Shown here: positions 39,225 to 48,257 of the stretch, piece after piece | Numbering within the stretch: position 1 is the stretch's first letter | Layout of the letters: each line of letters begins with the position of its first letter | Assembly: GCA_028818705.1 (NCBI GenBank) | Contig: JAPPNJ010000188.1 | Coordinates: 1 to 64,000, forward strand | Source: Candidatus Poribacteria bacterium | Lineage (GTDB): Bacteria > Poribacteria > WGA-4E > WGA-3G | Length of the DNA stretch: 64,000 nucleotides | Direction of reading: 5' to 3' | Notes under the pieces: generated by a model | Database searches by the model: none | Told to the model about the DNA's origin: nothing | What the model saw: the letters and a program-made list of their open reading frames with translations, nothing else | Made by a program: the position numbers and the translations under genes

Positions 39225-39337
39225 CTTTCTATTCCTATAGACCTACAAAGCCAAGACCTACGACCAAGACGACTGGTGAGTACGAAATCCCTCAAAGATG
39301 AAAAAATTGCGCACCTTACTTTACCTGCCTATCCGGT

Positions 39338-39931
39338 TCAATTGAGCGGAATCCGAACGACAACACCTCCCATCACTTCGCCCATCTTGAAATCGGATCT
39401 CGGACTGTCTATATGCTCATTGTGACAGTCAATACAGGCGCGGGCAACCGCCGTATCCGCATAGACTGCAGTGAAATAGTTTATGTCACCGAGTTTCTCT
39501 TCGGTGTAGTAATTTTCACCCGGATTATCGGCGACATACTTCAGCCCCGTTTTTTCTGCATCGGTTTTCGGAGCATTCTGTTTGTTGACGGGCCACATTG
39601 AAAGCAAGGCATAGGTGAATCCTGCGTCTTTTTCCGAAACCATCTCTGCCCCCATTCGGAACATCTGTGCTGGCAGCGGTAGTGCCTTATTATCTTTCCA
39701 ATGTTCACTCGCCTTGATAACCTTCTCCTCTTTTACCAAGCGGTTCACGACATTTCGCGTATAAACCGTTCTGTCAGATGCTATGACAGCGTGCAACGCA
39801 TCTGCCATTTTCTGTGGTGATATCCCATCGGCTTTCGGTTTCTCAGCACTGCAACCCGATAGGACAAGCACAACGCACAGCAAACACAACAAGAATACGC
39901 TTGCTCTAACTGTAGACATCAAATGTGCCAT
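39338..39931 (-). CDS. DUF3365 (Tll0287-like) lipoprotein with one heme-c motif
   Basis: The 197-residue protein begins with a lipoprotein signal (VFLLCLLCVVLVLSGC) whose Cys would be acylated, and ends with a DUF3365-type domain containing a single CIDCH heme motif. The family is thought to be a heme-based sensor or redox domain in the periplasm. Its position 14 bases after an 11-heme cytochrome c gene and a FAD/heme-b fusion suggests it is part of one extracytoplasmic electron-transfer unit. Confidence 0.85.
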   Translation of the reverse strand: MAHLMSTVRASVFLLCLLCVVLVLSGCSAEKPKADGISPQKMADALHAVIASDRTVYTRNVVNRLVKEEKVIKASEHWKDNKALPLPAQMFRMGAEMVSEKDAGFTYALLSMWPVNKQNAPKTDAEKTGLKYVADNPGENYYTEEKLGDINYFTAVYADTAVARACIDCHNEHIDSPRSDFKMGEVMGGVVVRIPLN

Positions 39932-39945
39932 CTTATTTTTCTCCT

Positions 39946-41274
39946 TTATTTTTTTAACCGTCGTTTGACCATATCTAAACTCTCAATATGTTTAGACGGT
40001 GTGCCGCTGAAGTTATTTTTGATAAGCGTCGTGTCTGCCAAAGCGTCTATAGAGAAACCAAGCCCGTGACAATTCATGCAGATCTTCCGAATCATCTTTT
40101 CATTAGGCCTTAGATTATCATTTTGATTGTGCTGAATAACAACCTTTTCAATAGCGTCCTGTTTGTGGATTTCGCGTGGTAGATGACAGGTGGCACAGGA
40201 CACGCCACTGCCTATTTTTTCATCGCCGTTTTTTTCTGCTGCCCATAAGCTAAAGTGCGGCGAATCGCTATATGCTACACTATGGATATCATCATGGCAC
40301 AACAGACATGCCGTTACAGCGGCATATTGTCTATCGAACCGATGCGCGCTGTGACAAGAGGTGCATGTCAAATTTTTGTCGTGTGCACCAGGTTTCATCG
40401 GAAGACGTGCCATACTCGGATTCATTGGGCTGAGTTCTTGTGCAAGTCGCATCCCGTGTCTACTGCTGAGAAATCCATCTACCTCACCAGTGTGGCAAGT
40501 TCTACACGCTTCATGAGTCAATTCATTTTTCCAGACCCCATCCTGTGTATGGCATCCTTGACAGTTAACCCCGGCTTTTGCGTGTGCGGTGCTCTCCCAC
40601 TCATGTAAGAGTGTAGACGCAAACGCTACGTCGTCCGGCGCGTCTTGGTCAGCAGCACGCAAAATTATTGGTGTGCCCTTTTCAAGCAACTGGCGAATCT
40701 GTGCCATATTTGGTATTGGCAGGGTCGCTTCATCTAAAACATCAGGTTCATCAAGATGTTTGCTCAAGAAATCCTCATACAATGCCCGATTGTCGTGAAA
40801 ATTATGGCATCCGGCAGAAGCACATGTATCAAATTCGAGGTTTTTGTGACTCGGACGTTCCGTACCGATAGCTGCATGACATCGGAAGCAGTAGTCTGCT
40901 GGCAGCGTTAATCCCATCGGATGGGTCATATCCGGCTCATGCTCTACATGACACGTGAGGCATTTCCGGGCATCCAAAACAGCGATTAGAGCAGCATTTC
41001 GTGGGTCGGTAAACTTCTTTTCTGGGTGCGTATCATCGGCAATCTTTAATTCTTCGGCATGGCACTGTAGACATGCTTCCTGTTTCACGCCCATCATCGG
41101 CGTATGGCAGGCACCACATTTCACCTCAATTTGGTAATGCCCATGCGAAGTTTTACCCGGTAAGAATATTTTCTTATTTTGATCTGTTACCAGCGAAAAA
41201 GTAAAATAGCCGCCGACACTCACAGTGAGTAGGAACCAACAAAACCAAAAGGGGCTTCTTCTGATCCAATCCAT
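39946..41274 (-). CDS. Membrane-anchored multiheme cytochrome c (about 11 hemes)
   Basis: The 442-residue protein starts with a single membrane anchor (FWFCWFLLTVSVGGYFTFSLV). It then carries ten CxxCH motifs (CGACH, CLQCH, CLTCH, CFRCH, CQGCH, CRTCH, CTSCH, CLLCH, CATCH, CMNCH) and one longer CASAGCH, i.e. CX4CH. It would be a periplasmic electron carrier or terminal reductase. The ATG at 41274 sits one base after the stop of the FAD fusion gene, implying coupling; an in-frame TTG at 41295 would overlap it. The CxxCH pattern resembles NapC/NrfH-type and doubled cytochrome-c7-type proteins, but I cannot assign a substrate. Confidence 0.88.
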   Translation of the reverse strand: MDWIRRSPFWFCWFLLTVSVGGYFTFSLVTDQNKKIFLPGKTSHGHYQIEVKCGACHTPMMGVKQEACLQCHAEELKIADDTHPEKKFTDPRNAALIAVLDARKCLTCHVEHEPDMTHPMGLTLPADYCFRCHAAIGTERPSHKNLEFDTCASAGCHNFHDNRALYEDFLSKHLDEPDVLDEATLPIPNMAQIRQLLEKGTPIILRAADQDAPDDVAFASTLLHEWESTAHAKAGVNCQGCHTQDGVWKNELTHEACRTCHTGEVDGFLSSRHGMRLAQELSPMNPSMARLPMKPGAHDKNLTCTSCHSAHRFDRQYAAVTACLLCHDDIHSVAYSDSPHFSLWAAEKNGDEKIGSGVSCATCHLPREIHKQDAIEKVVIQHNQNDNLRPNEKMIRKICMNCHGLGFSIDALADTTLIKNNFSGTPSKHIESLDMVKRRLKK

Positions 41275-41275
41275 T

Positions 41276-43285
41276 TTAAAAGTAATAGACCGCAATAATA
41301 TGGAATAAAATTAATATCGGAAGTGGCCAAAAGAGGACTGTATGTGCTCGGATGAGCCAGTTCTGCCAAGGGTGGACTTTCGCTCTGTTTCCCTGCTTTG
41401 CAGCCAATACTGTTACTCCACCTGCCAACGTTCCAACGAGGTTTAGTAGAAGAAAACTTACCATTAATATTTGATTCAAGTTGTTCCCAAACCGAAAACC
41501 GGTGTGTGCAACGAGAAAAATAAGCGTTCCTACCCCAATCAGCGCGTGAACCAGCCTCCAAACTCCGAAATCCCCAAATGAAAATCGTTGCCAGCGTTTC
41601 CGTAACGATAAAATGAGTGCAAACACCGAGAATCCAAGAAGTGTATAGCCTGTAACCTGTTTCCAGAAGTTATCGCGCCACAATGCGTCAAGGGTGTGAT
41701 GAAAACCCTGAACTGTCGTGGAAAAAGGGATAGGCTTTGAAAAATAGATGAGTAGTACCAAAAGGAAACCGATAAGCGAGGCACCCAGCAGTCCTTTCCA
41801 TGAATGTTGCAAATGCGGACTGTACGCACGCTCATTGCCGACAGTTGGCAACTCGATAATTAACTCTTCCAATAACGGGCGGCATGTGCCACAAACGGTA
41901 GCGGCACCAGTGGTTTCCGACAACGCCGCAACAGTTGAACATCCGGCTGCACAGGCGTGACTGAGTTCCCCGCGTTTCACACCCATACAATTACAGACCA
42001 CTGTATCCGCTGACCAGTTTTGTACACCCTGCATACTCTGTTCGCGCCAAAGTTTGCCTCTCCACTGGAAACGCCAAGCATTCCAAAACCATAACCGTTG
42101 ATTAGCCGCAACTGCTTGTTGGACCTTCACCATTTCTCTCCATATCCCAACTACAGTTGCTCCTACAAATTTACCGTCGCGGTGCACCAACTGTCGATAG
42201 ACATCGTTGTTAGCAAAATCAATACGGGCATCTTCTGAACGGTACTCACCGAAAACTGCGACATCAACGCCCATCAACTTCAGTGTTGTTGATATATCAC
42301 CACCTTCAAAGCGTCGAAACGGTTTCCCGCTGCGTTTCCTTGTCTCTGTTAGGTTTTGAGCCAGAACCTCTGCCATTTTATAACCAGGTGAAACGAGCCC
42401 ATAGAACGTTCCGTTATGCAAAGCACACTCACCAATAGCATAAATGTCGGCATCTGAGGTCTGTAGTCCATCGTTAACCTTAATACCACCCTCCACGCTA
42501 CAAACAAGATCGCTGGCACGCGCCAATTCATCCCGGGGTCGAATACCTGCTGAAATGACAACCATCTCAACAGCAAGCGAGGGGCCATCTGTAAAGTGCA
42601 ATACACGTGTTTTCCCCGCTGCGGTAATATGTGTCGTCTGCTTGTTGAGATGCACCTGTATGTCCATCTCTTCCACTTTGTTTTGAAGGATTGCAGCTGC
42701 ATCCGCGTTCAATTGTCTCGACATTAAGTGGGTAGAGCGATGTACAATATGGGTCTCAATACCTCCCTCTTCTCTACTAATGCCAAGTGCTCGTGTAACT
42801 TCCAGCCCCAGAAGCCCGCCACCTATCGCTGCTGCACTTTTGACATTACGACTATAGTCCTCAATCTCCTTAAGGTCATCAATTGTACGGTAAACAAACA
42901 CGCCAGGTAGGTTCGCCCCTTCAATAGATGGAACAAAAGGATATGAACCTGTCGCAAAAACGAGCTTATCATATTCTAAACGAAAGTTATTGCTTGCCTG
43001 AATGACATGTTGTTCCCGATCAACGGATTCAACAGAAACACCAAGATGCAATTCAATTCCATTTTCGGCATACCAGTCTTCTGATGCTAACAAAAGACCT
43101 TCCCTATCAGCACGACCAAAAAATTCAGTGAGATGCACTCGGTCATAGGCAGGTATACGTTCTTCGCCAAACACGACAATGCGGAATTGGGAATTCGCCC
43201 CATTTTCGATGAGCTTTTCACAAAATTTGTAACTCACCATTCCGTTGCCGACGACGACTAAGGTTGAACGTGAATCCGTTTGCAT
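41276..43285 (-). CDS. NirB-like FAD/BFD-[2Fe-2S] oxidoreductase fused to a cytochrome-b-like membrane domain
   Basis: The 669-residue protein has three parts. Residues 1-400 are a nitrite-reductase/rubredoxin-reductase-type flavoprotein (TLVVVGNGMVSYKF, NAD-binding IGGGLLGLEVTRALG). Next is a BFD-like [2Fe-2S] domain (CNCMGVKRGE and CGTC). The last 190 residues have about five hydrophobic helices carrying histidines (VHALIG, AHTGFRFG, RAHTVLFW, LFHIIAVYYF) that could bind heme b. It lacks the siroheme sulfite/nitrite reductase domain of NirB. It could pass NAD(P)H electrons through the membrane to the adjacent multiheme cytochrome. ATG at 43285; a TTG lies at 43312. Confidence 0.88.
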   Translation of the reverse strand: MQTDSRSTLVVVGNGMVSYKFCEKLIENGANSQFRIVVFGEERIPAYDRVHLTEFFGRADREGLLLASEDWYAENGIELHLGVSVESVDREQHVIQASNNFRLEYDKLVFATGSYPFVPSIEGANLPGVFVYRTIDDLKEIEDYSRNVKSAAAIGGGLLGLEVTRALGISREEGGIETHIVHRSTHLMSRQLNADAAAILQNKVEEMDIQVHLNKQTTHITAAGKTRVLHFTDGPSLAVEMVVISAGIRPRDELARASDLVCSVEGGIKVNDGLQTSDADIYAIGECALHNGTFYGLVSPGYKMAEVLAQNLTETRKRSGKPFRRFEGGDISTTLKLMGVDVAVFGEYRSEDARIDFANNDVYRQLVHRDGKFVGATVVGIWREMVKVQQAVAANQRLWFWNAWRFQWRGKLWREQSMQGVQNWSADTVVCNCMGVKRGELSHACAAGCSTVAALSETTGAATVCGTCRPLLEELIIELPTVGNERAYSPHLQHSWKGLLGASLIGFLLVLLIYFSKPIPFSTTVQGFHHTLDALWRDNFWKQVTGYTLLGFSVFALILSLRKRWQRFSFGDFGVWRLVHALIGVGTLIFLVAHTGFRFGNNLNQILMVSFLLLNLVGTLAGGVTVLAAKQGNRAKVHPWQNWLIRAHTVLFWPLPILILFHIIAVYYF

Positions 43286-43339
43286 AAGGCTGTGGCAATT
43301 TTCCTTTTGCAAGTAATTGCGGCTAAAAATGCCTCGCTG

Positions 43340-43400
43340 GCGAGGTTCCCTAACCTCGCTACATTAGAGAGTGTAAGCTTAATTGTGAGCTTTACTATAA
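43340..43400. repeat. MITE-like palindromic repeat, copy 2 (one end only)
   Basis: The central palindrome GCGAGGTT-CCCT-AACCTCGC (43340-43359) is followed by AGCTTTACTATAA, matching the terminal repeat of the family. The other end is not visible, being lost or running into the start of the upstream gene. Confidence 0.6.
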
Positions 43401-43402
43401 TA

Positions 43403-45859
43403 TCACATCCCAAACCAATAACGACACTTAATCAGGAAGATATTCCTCCCAGGATCTGTGAAACTGCTTCGCAGTCGATGAACGGGTCGAAACTCAAGTT
43501 CAGCTGCTCGAACATCTTCCAATTCAATCTCACGCGATTGAGACCAAACCAGAAACAACGTACTTCCCGGACGAAATTCCCAGCGAAGGACAGTGTTACC
43601 CCGCAGCGAGCGTATATGGAAATCAGGGTTTCGTTTCAGTGGATACGGTTTGAATTTATATGACCTCGGTTCCACCAACTCCTTGAAGTTGGAATAGTCG
43701 CCGATGGTAATGAAGGGCTGCACATAGAATTGAAGACTCAATGTTGGGGTAAAACTGATATTCGCGCGTGTCGTAAAATCAAGCGTTTGAGCTATCAATT
43801 CCCCATAAACGTAGTGGTTTTTGATTTGTCCATTGATGTTTTCTTCAACTAACTCAACCCACTGGGCATCGTAAACGCGGTAACGATACATCGGTCCGAT
43901 GCTCAGCTCAATGTTTGACACAGGACGAATGTTCAGGAGAAGATTTATCTCTTTTTCAGAACTCTTGTTATCATCGTCCCATGCGAAAATCGGATTCAGT
44001 TCAAGCTGAACCATTTTACGGCTATCGGTTCTAAGTTGGGTATAAATCCACCAACCCGCAGGATTTTTAATCAGCGTCCCACCACGTTGGACATCCTCAT
44101 CCCTAAACGACTCCAAATTCCGTCCAACCCAGAGGTCGTACTCCCAATAGTTTTTTAGTGTCCCATCCGTCCATATCTCGGAGTAACGACCAATGCTAAC
44201 ACCATTATAATTCCACTCTCGCCAACCATAGAACCCCAAAGTAACTTCTCGGAAAACACTAAACGGCTGCTCTTTTTTAATCATGAGATCATAGAACCAT
44301 CTCATCATATCACCGCGCTGCGTATACCCTATGTCATTTATGTCTAAGCCTGGGGAACGGACATTAAAATCGGTATCAAGTCTCCACCAACCGCCCTGCT
44401 TATCAAATTCAATATGTGCCAAGTAACCTGACTTACGTGCCTCCGGTTTCCCTGTTTGGCTTGTCGCCAGCATTCCGCTTATCTTGTATCGCTCTTTCGC
44501 AAACCGCAAATCCCAGTCAAGTCCACCTACATAAGCAGCATTGGAAGATTGCCGATTTACTGCAGTTGTCATCAGTCCAACGCGAGAATTCCCTTCCAAG
44601 ATATCTTGCGTCACTCGACCCACAAAATAATTCGTCAACGGCTCAACGAGATAATTGCGGTGCTTGCCTTTTTCCTTAATCTGTGCATACTCGCGTGCCG
44701 TGACAGCTTCCATGATACCAAAAGAAGTATTGCTGTTGGTTCTTCCGACGATTTTGGCAGCTCCCAGAATCGTCGTCGCTTCCGGACGCCTCAGTTCTGT
44801 GGCACCTTCTGGGATCTCAAAATGGCTCGGTTGCCGTCCAATTCGCCGTGAGTAAAAGAACTGATTTTCTCCCTCACCGAAGTTAAAAATAGATGAACCT
44901 TTCACAAAAAACGGTCTACGTTCTTCAAAAAACTCCTCATAAGCAGAAAGATTTAAAGTCGCTGGGTCCGCCTCCACCTGCCCAAAATCAGGATTGATCG
45001 TGGCGTTGAGGGTTGTCCCAGTAGTAATCCCATATTGGACATCGCCACCAACATTGCCCCACAAATCCGTATCACTGTTCAAGGTCGTTCTCCCCATGGT
45101 ATACGGTATCAATTCCAAATGCCGAGATGGATGAATATTCTTTATCCCTACCAGATCACCAAAATGCGATAGCCACCCCGGGGCACCTTTCTTAATCAAA
45201 CGCCAATGGGCACGCTCTTTTCTACGACTAATTTCCCGTTCTACCTGCAGACCCCACGTGTATTCATCTTTCGGTGAAAAGCGGAACATATAAAACGGGA
45301 TTTTACATTCTACTGCCCACCCATTTTTGTGGATGCGGGTTTTCGCCTCCCAGACACCGTCCCACGCATTGTTCCATCCTCTCCAACCGCCGCCTCCGGT
45401 AATGCCATCTATTACAGAGCCGGAAGGATAGACAGTAAACGAGAAGCCACGCTGGCGGTTGTAGTGCGGATCAAGGATAATCTGGATTTTGTCCGACTCA
45501 ACGTACTCATCTCGCCTAACGAGGCGAGAAACTATTTTATTCGGCTCACTATCGTAACACATGACAGCGAAATAGATCGCCTCGTCGTCGTATGCAACTT
45601 GGAAGGTGGTGCGTTGGGAAGCAGGTTGCCCTTCATCGGGGTCGCGTTGACGAAAGCCTTCATGAAGAGGCGCGGTCTTCCAGATGTCGTCATCTAAAAC
45701 ACCATCTAATTGCGGTGGTGTGCTCTTAACACGGACAGCCGTAGCAACTCTGTGAGCGGGTTCGGTTTCTGTCTCAGCCTGCACTGTGCTTGGGAATTGC
45801 AAAACACAAAACATCAAAAACAACACCCAAACACACCAAAAGTCCGATATAATTTTCAA
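43403..45859 (-). CDS. CBM9/DUF5916 outer-membrane protein
   Basis: The 818-residue protein begins with a signal peptide (CVWVLFLMFCVLQFPSTVQA). Next comes a CBM9-like domain, LDGVLDDDIWKTAPLHEGF and AYDDEAIYFAVMCYDSEP, then the DUF5916 part, a beta-barrel-like run of alternating residues ending in an aromatic (CRYWFGM), as in outer-membrane proteins. Such proteins are common in environmental bacteria and may bind glycans. The start is a TTG with GGGGGAAA in front. It is a single gene; the repeat upstream of the redox operon lies just beyond its stop. Confidence 0.85.
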   Translation of the reverse strand: MKIISDFWCVWVLFLMFCVLQFPSTVQAETETEPAHRVATAVRVKSTPPQLDGVLDDDIWKTAPLHEGFRQRDPDEGQPASQRTTFQVAYDDEAIYFAVMCYDSEPNKIVSRLVRRDEYVESDKIQIILDPHYNRQRGFSFTVYPSGSVIDGITGGGGWRGWNNAWDGVWEAKTRIHKNGWAVECKIPFYMFRFSPKDEYTWGLQVEREISRRKERAHWRLIKKGAPGWLSHFGDLVGIKNIHPSRHLELIPYTMGRTTLNSDTDLWGNVGGDVQYGITTGTTLNATINPDFGQVEADPATLNLSAYEEFFEERRPFFVKGSSIFNFGEGENQFFYSRRIGRQPSHFEIPEGATELRRPEATTILGAAKIVGRTNSNTSFGIMEAVTAREYAQIKEKGKHRNYLVEPLTNYFVGRVTQDILEGNSRVGLMTTAVNRQSSNAAYVGGLDWDLRFAKERYKISGMLATSQTGKPEARKSGYLAHIEFDKQGGWWRLDTDFNVRSPGLDINDIGYTQRGDMMRWFYDLMIKKEQPFSVFREVTLGFYGWREWNYNGVSIGRYSEIWTDGTLKNYWEYDLWVGRNLESFRDEDVQRGGTLIKNPAGWWIYTQLRTDSRKMVQLELNPIFAWDDDNKSSEKEINLLLNIRPVSNIELSIGPMYRYRVYDAQWVELVEENINGQIKNHYVYGELIAQTLDFTTRANISFTPTLSLQFYVQPFITIGDYSNFKELVEPRSYKFKPYPLKRNPDFHIRSLRGNTVLRWEFRPGSTLFLVWSQSREIELEDVRAAELEFRPVHRLRSSFTDPGRNIFLIKCRYWFGM

Positions 45860-45941
45860 TTATTTCCCCCGGTTCTTTATAGGCATGTTTATTTACCCAT
45901 TGAAACCCGATTCGAATAAAAAACTTCAGAATTTTCGAGGC

Positions 45942-46409
45942 TTAGTCAGAAATATCTGTCCCACATTGTGGACAGGTATCACCCCAAGTTGAACGTCTAC
46001 CTTCACCACAAACATCGCAGACTCCCAGCGGATACTCATCGGGTTTCGCACGGCTGCCACCTTTCTTGTAGGTGATGATACGCCATACCGTCTCGCCATC
46101 CTCTTCATAGCAGAGCCAGATGCCCTCTTTCCTGCCATCAGCCGAGCTGCCGTCATGCTTTCGATACGGACCGCCCCACTTACGATTGCCATTCTCATAA
46201 TAGCACATATAGTCGCTTTCGTTCTTTCCATCGCGGAAGGTGGCTTCGCTCGCTTTGTTCCCATTCTTGTGGTACTGGATCCAAAGCCCTTCCTTTTTTC
46301 CTTCAATGTAACGACCTTCGCTCCGCTTAAAACCGTTGGCATAGTAGGTGACCCAATAGCCGTGCTTCTTGCCGTTGACCATCTCGCCATCTGTAAGTGA
46401 TTTTGCCAT
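45942..46409 (-). CDS. MORN-repeat protein with a C-terminal zinc ribbon (copy 1)
   Basis: The 155-residue protein has five or six MORN-type repeats (GKKHGYWVTYYANGFKRSEG, GKKEGLWIQYHKNGNKASE) and ends in a zinc ribbon with two CxxC pairs (CDVC and CPQC). The ATG at 46409, 14 bases after the upstream LamG gene, has a GGAGC site; a further in-frame ATG at 46445 overlaps that gene. It is a paralogue of the gene at 47202-47687. MORN proteins of this kind are sometimes annotated as YwqK-type antitoxins, but the zinc ribbon is unlike those and no toxin is evident. Confidence 0.82.
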   Translation of the reverse strand: MAKSLTDGEMVNGKKHGYWVTYYANGFKRSEGRYIEGKKEGLWIQYHKNGNKASEATFRDGKNESDYMCYYENGNRKWGGPYRKHDGSSADGRKEGIWLCYEEDGETVWRIITYKKGGSRAKPDEYPLGVCDVCGEGRRSTWGDTCPQCGTDISD

Positions 46410-46423
46410 ATTAGAAACCGCTC

Positions 46424-47197
46424 CTACCGTTTGATACTCGCCCAAGTCGTTGTTAACCTATTAGTAGGTGAAACCGCGAGGGCTTTCTCAATCCCTTCTG
46501 TCATAATTGTATTCAGGTCTTCCTCACTGACAGCCACATTGAAAATAACGATTTCGTCAAGAACCCCGCTAAAATCCCAACCCGCTGCGCCTTTCCAACG
46601 GGTTAACCAAATCGAACCACCGTCGTGTTGTTCAGTGAAATCTGGCTCCCCGACATCTAAATCCGCTACGGCTTCGCCATCAACATAGAGAACAAGCGTC
46701 TTACCGTCGTGCGTTAAAGCAACAAAACTCCACTCATCCATCTCCCAAGTCCCGCCTCGAACGGCACTACTATTTATGCCGCCGTTGAAGATGAAACTGC
46801 CATAAAAATCGGTCGGACCGATGAGAATATTTGGATTGTGCCAATCTCTCTCTATAAGACGAACGTGCGGACCAGAAGGGTTACCAAGCGGTTTCACCCA
46901 GAGCAGATACGTAAATCCGTCGAGGAAGTCATTGACAGTCTTGCTCGCTGGAATAACCACATGATTAGTTCCGTCAAATTCGATTCCTTTACCATCCTTT
47001 CCATCAACGCGTTTGGCATCAACAATCTCACCGTCATTGCCATTGCCGGAGGTATCTTTAACCGTGTCTCCTTTTCCCTGTTCAAAAAGCCAGATCCCCA
47101 TAACGGATTCTGGATTAAGGTCCGACGCGCCTTCCTGAATCCATATCCCACCAATACAGATAACTGTCATAGCAACAAGAACACTTACAACTTTCAT
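46424..47197 (-). CDS. LamG/concanavalin-like lectin protein
   Basis: The 257-residue protein has an N-terminal signal anchor (VVSVLVAMTVICIGGIW) and a LamG-type jelly roll (GIWLFEQGKGDTVKDTSG, GKGIEFDGTNHVVIP, YLLWVKPLG, SFVALTHDGKTLVLYVDG, DEIVIFNVAVSEEDLNTI). It probably binds carbohydrate or surface matrix outside the cell. The ATG at 47197 with GGGAGA upstream, four bases after the previous gene, is preferred over the in-frame ATG at 47236. It is sandwiched between two MORN paralogues. Confidence 0.85.
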   Translation of the reverse strand: MKVVSVLVAMTVICIGGIWIQEGASDLNPESVMGIWLFEQGKGDTVKDTSGNGNDGEIVDAKRVDGKDGKGIEFDGTNHVVIPASKTVNDFLDGFTYLLWVKPLGNPSGPHVRLIERDWHNPNILIGPTDFYGSFIFNGGINSSAVRGGTWEMDEWSFVALTHDGKTLVLYVDGEAVADLDVGEPDFTEQHDGGSIWLTRWKGAAGWDFSGVLDEIVIFNVAVSEEDLNTIMTEGIEKALAVSPTNRLTTTWASIKR

Positions 47198-47201
47198 CGC
47201 T

Positions 47202-47687
47202 TTAGTCTCCCTTTTCCAACCATGCATCCAGTTCATTACCGCATCGTGGACAAATACTGCCCCACGCTAAACGTCGCCCCTCACCACAAACATCGCAGAC
47301 ACCAAGTGGGTATTCATCGGGTTTCGCACGGCTGCCACCTTTTTTGTAGGTTACAATGTGCCACACCGTCTCGCCATCATCTTCATAACCATAAAAGGGA
47401 CCTTCCTTTTTTCCATCGTAGGATTTGCCTACATGTTTAGGATAGGCACCCCTGGATCTAAGGTTCCCATTTTCATGATAAGTAATACAGGAACCTTCGT
47501 ATTTTCCATCGCGGAAGGAGGCTTCGCTTGCCTTGTTCCCATTCTTGTGGTAGGTAATCCAAGGACCTTCCTTTTTCCCATGAACATAGCCGCCCTCGCT
47601 CCGCTTCAAACCGTTGGCGTAATAGGTGACCCAGTAGCCGTGCTTTTTGCCATCAATCATCTCGCCGGTTGTTAATGAATTTCTCAT
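47202..47687 (-). CDS. MORN-repeat protein with a C-terminal zinc ribbon (copy 2)
   Basis: The 161-residue protein is closely similar to the gene at 45942-46409: it shares the start (GEMIDGKKHGYWVTYYANG), the repeats (GKKEGPWITYHKNGNKASE), the SRAKPDEYPLGVCDVCGEG segment and the second CxxC (CPRC). Local duplication followed by insertion or co-duplication of the LamG gene is the likely origin. AGGTGA lies four bases before the ATG. Function is unknown. Confidence 0.82.
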   Translation of the reverse strand: MRNSLTTGEMIDGKKHGYWVTYYANGLKRSEGGYVHGKKEGPWITYHKNGNKASEASFRDGKYEGSCITYHENGNLRSRGAYPKHVGKSYDGKKEGPFYGYEDDGETVWHIVTYKKGGSRAKPDEYPLGVCDVCGEGRRLAWGSICPRCGNELDAWLEKGD

Positions 47688-47738
47688 AACTTCACCTGTA
47701 GAAGCGGACTTAAATGTCCGACTGCTTTGAGAATAAAC

Positions 47739-48257
47739 CTATAATACTGTATCAAGATACGCCTCAATTTTCTCCAAAGTTTTCTTACCGATCCCTTTGA
47801 AACCTTTGAGCCGTCCCTCATCAATTGCCGCTCGGAGAGAAACGAGACTATCCACATCTACCTCTTCGTAGAGTCGCTTAATTGTTTTAGCACCCAGCCC
47901 AGGGATAGGCACAAGCTCCACAACCGTTCGTGGCGTATCCCCTGCAAACTCTTCCAGTTTCCCACTGGTGCCAGTCTCCACGAATTCCTCAATGATTTTC
48001 GCCATTACTTTCCCTGCTCCCGGAAGCTCCTCTATTAACCGATCTTGGGCGATCAAATCCGACATAGGTTCCGGAAACCGAGAGATATAATGTGCCAACC
48101 ACGGATATCGTGTCGCGTGGTCTTCTGGATAGTCGGCAATAATCAAAAAAGTATGGAGTTCCAAGAGTCTTAACGAGATTTCATCATTCTCATGCCAGCG
48201 TGTCCGCCCTTTTGCATCAACGTAAGATCCCTCTTCTAAATTTTTCTCATCGCTCAT
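47739..48257 (-). CDS. Helix-hairpin-helix protein related to the N-terminal part of DNA polymerase X
   Basis: The 172-residue protein has a helical start with HhH motifs, RLIEELPGAGKVMAKIIEEF, VELVPIPGLGAKTIKRLYEE and LKGFKGIGKKTLEKIEAYL. These match the 8-kDa and following domain of PolX-type polymerases and no catalytic palm is present. It may bind DNA without sequence specificity. The gene overlaps the upstream WD40 gene by 11 bases and leads into the MORN/LamG set. Confidence 0.8.
   Translation of the reverse strand: MSDEKNLEEGSYVDAKGRTRWHENDEISLRLLELHTFLIIADYPEDHATRYPWLAHYISRFPEPMSDLIAQDRLIEELPGAGKVMAKIIEEFVETGTSGKLEEFAGDTPRTVVELVPIPGLGAKTIKRLYEEVDVDSLVSLRAAIDEGRLKGFKGIGKKTLEKIEAYLDTVL

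Noticed and set aside
45942..46409. YwqK-type antitoxin of a toxin-antitoxin pair
   Set aside because: The MORN repeats alone do not define an antitoxin, a zinc ribbon is fused, and no toxin gene is adjacent.
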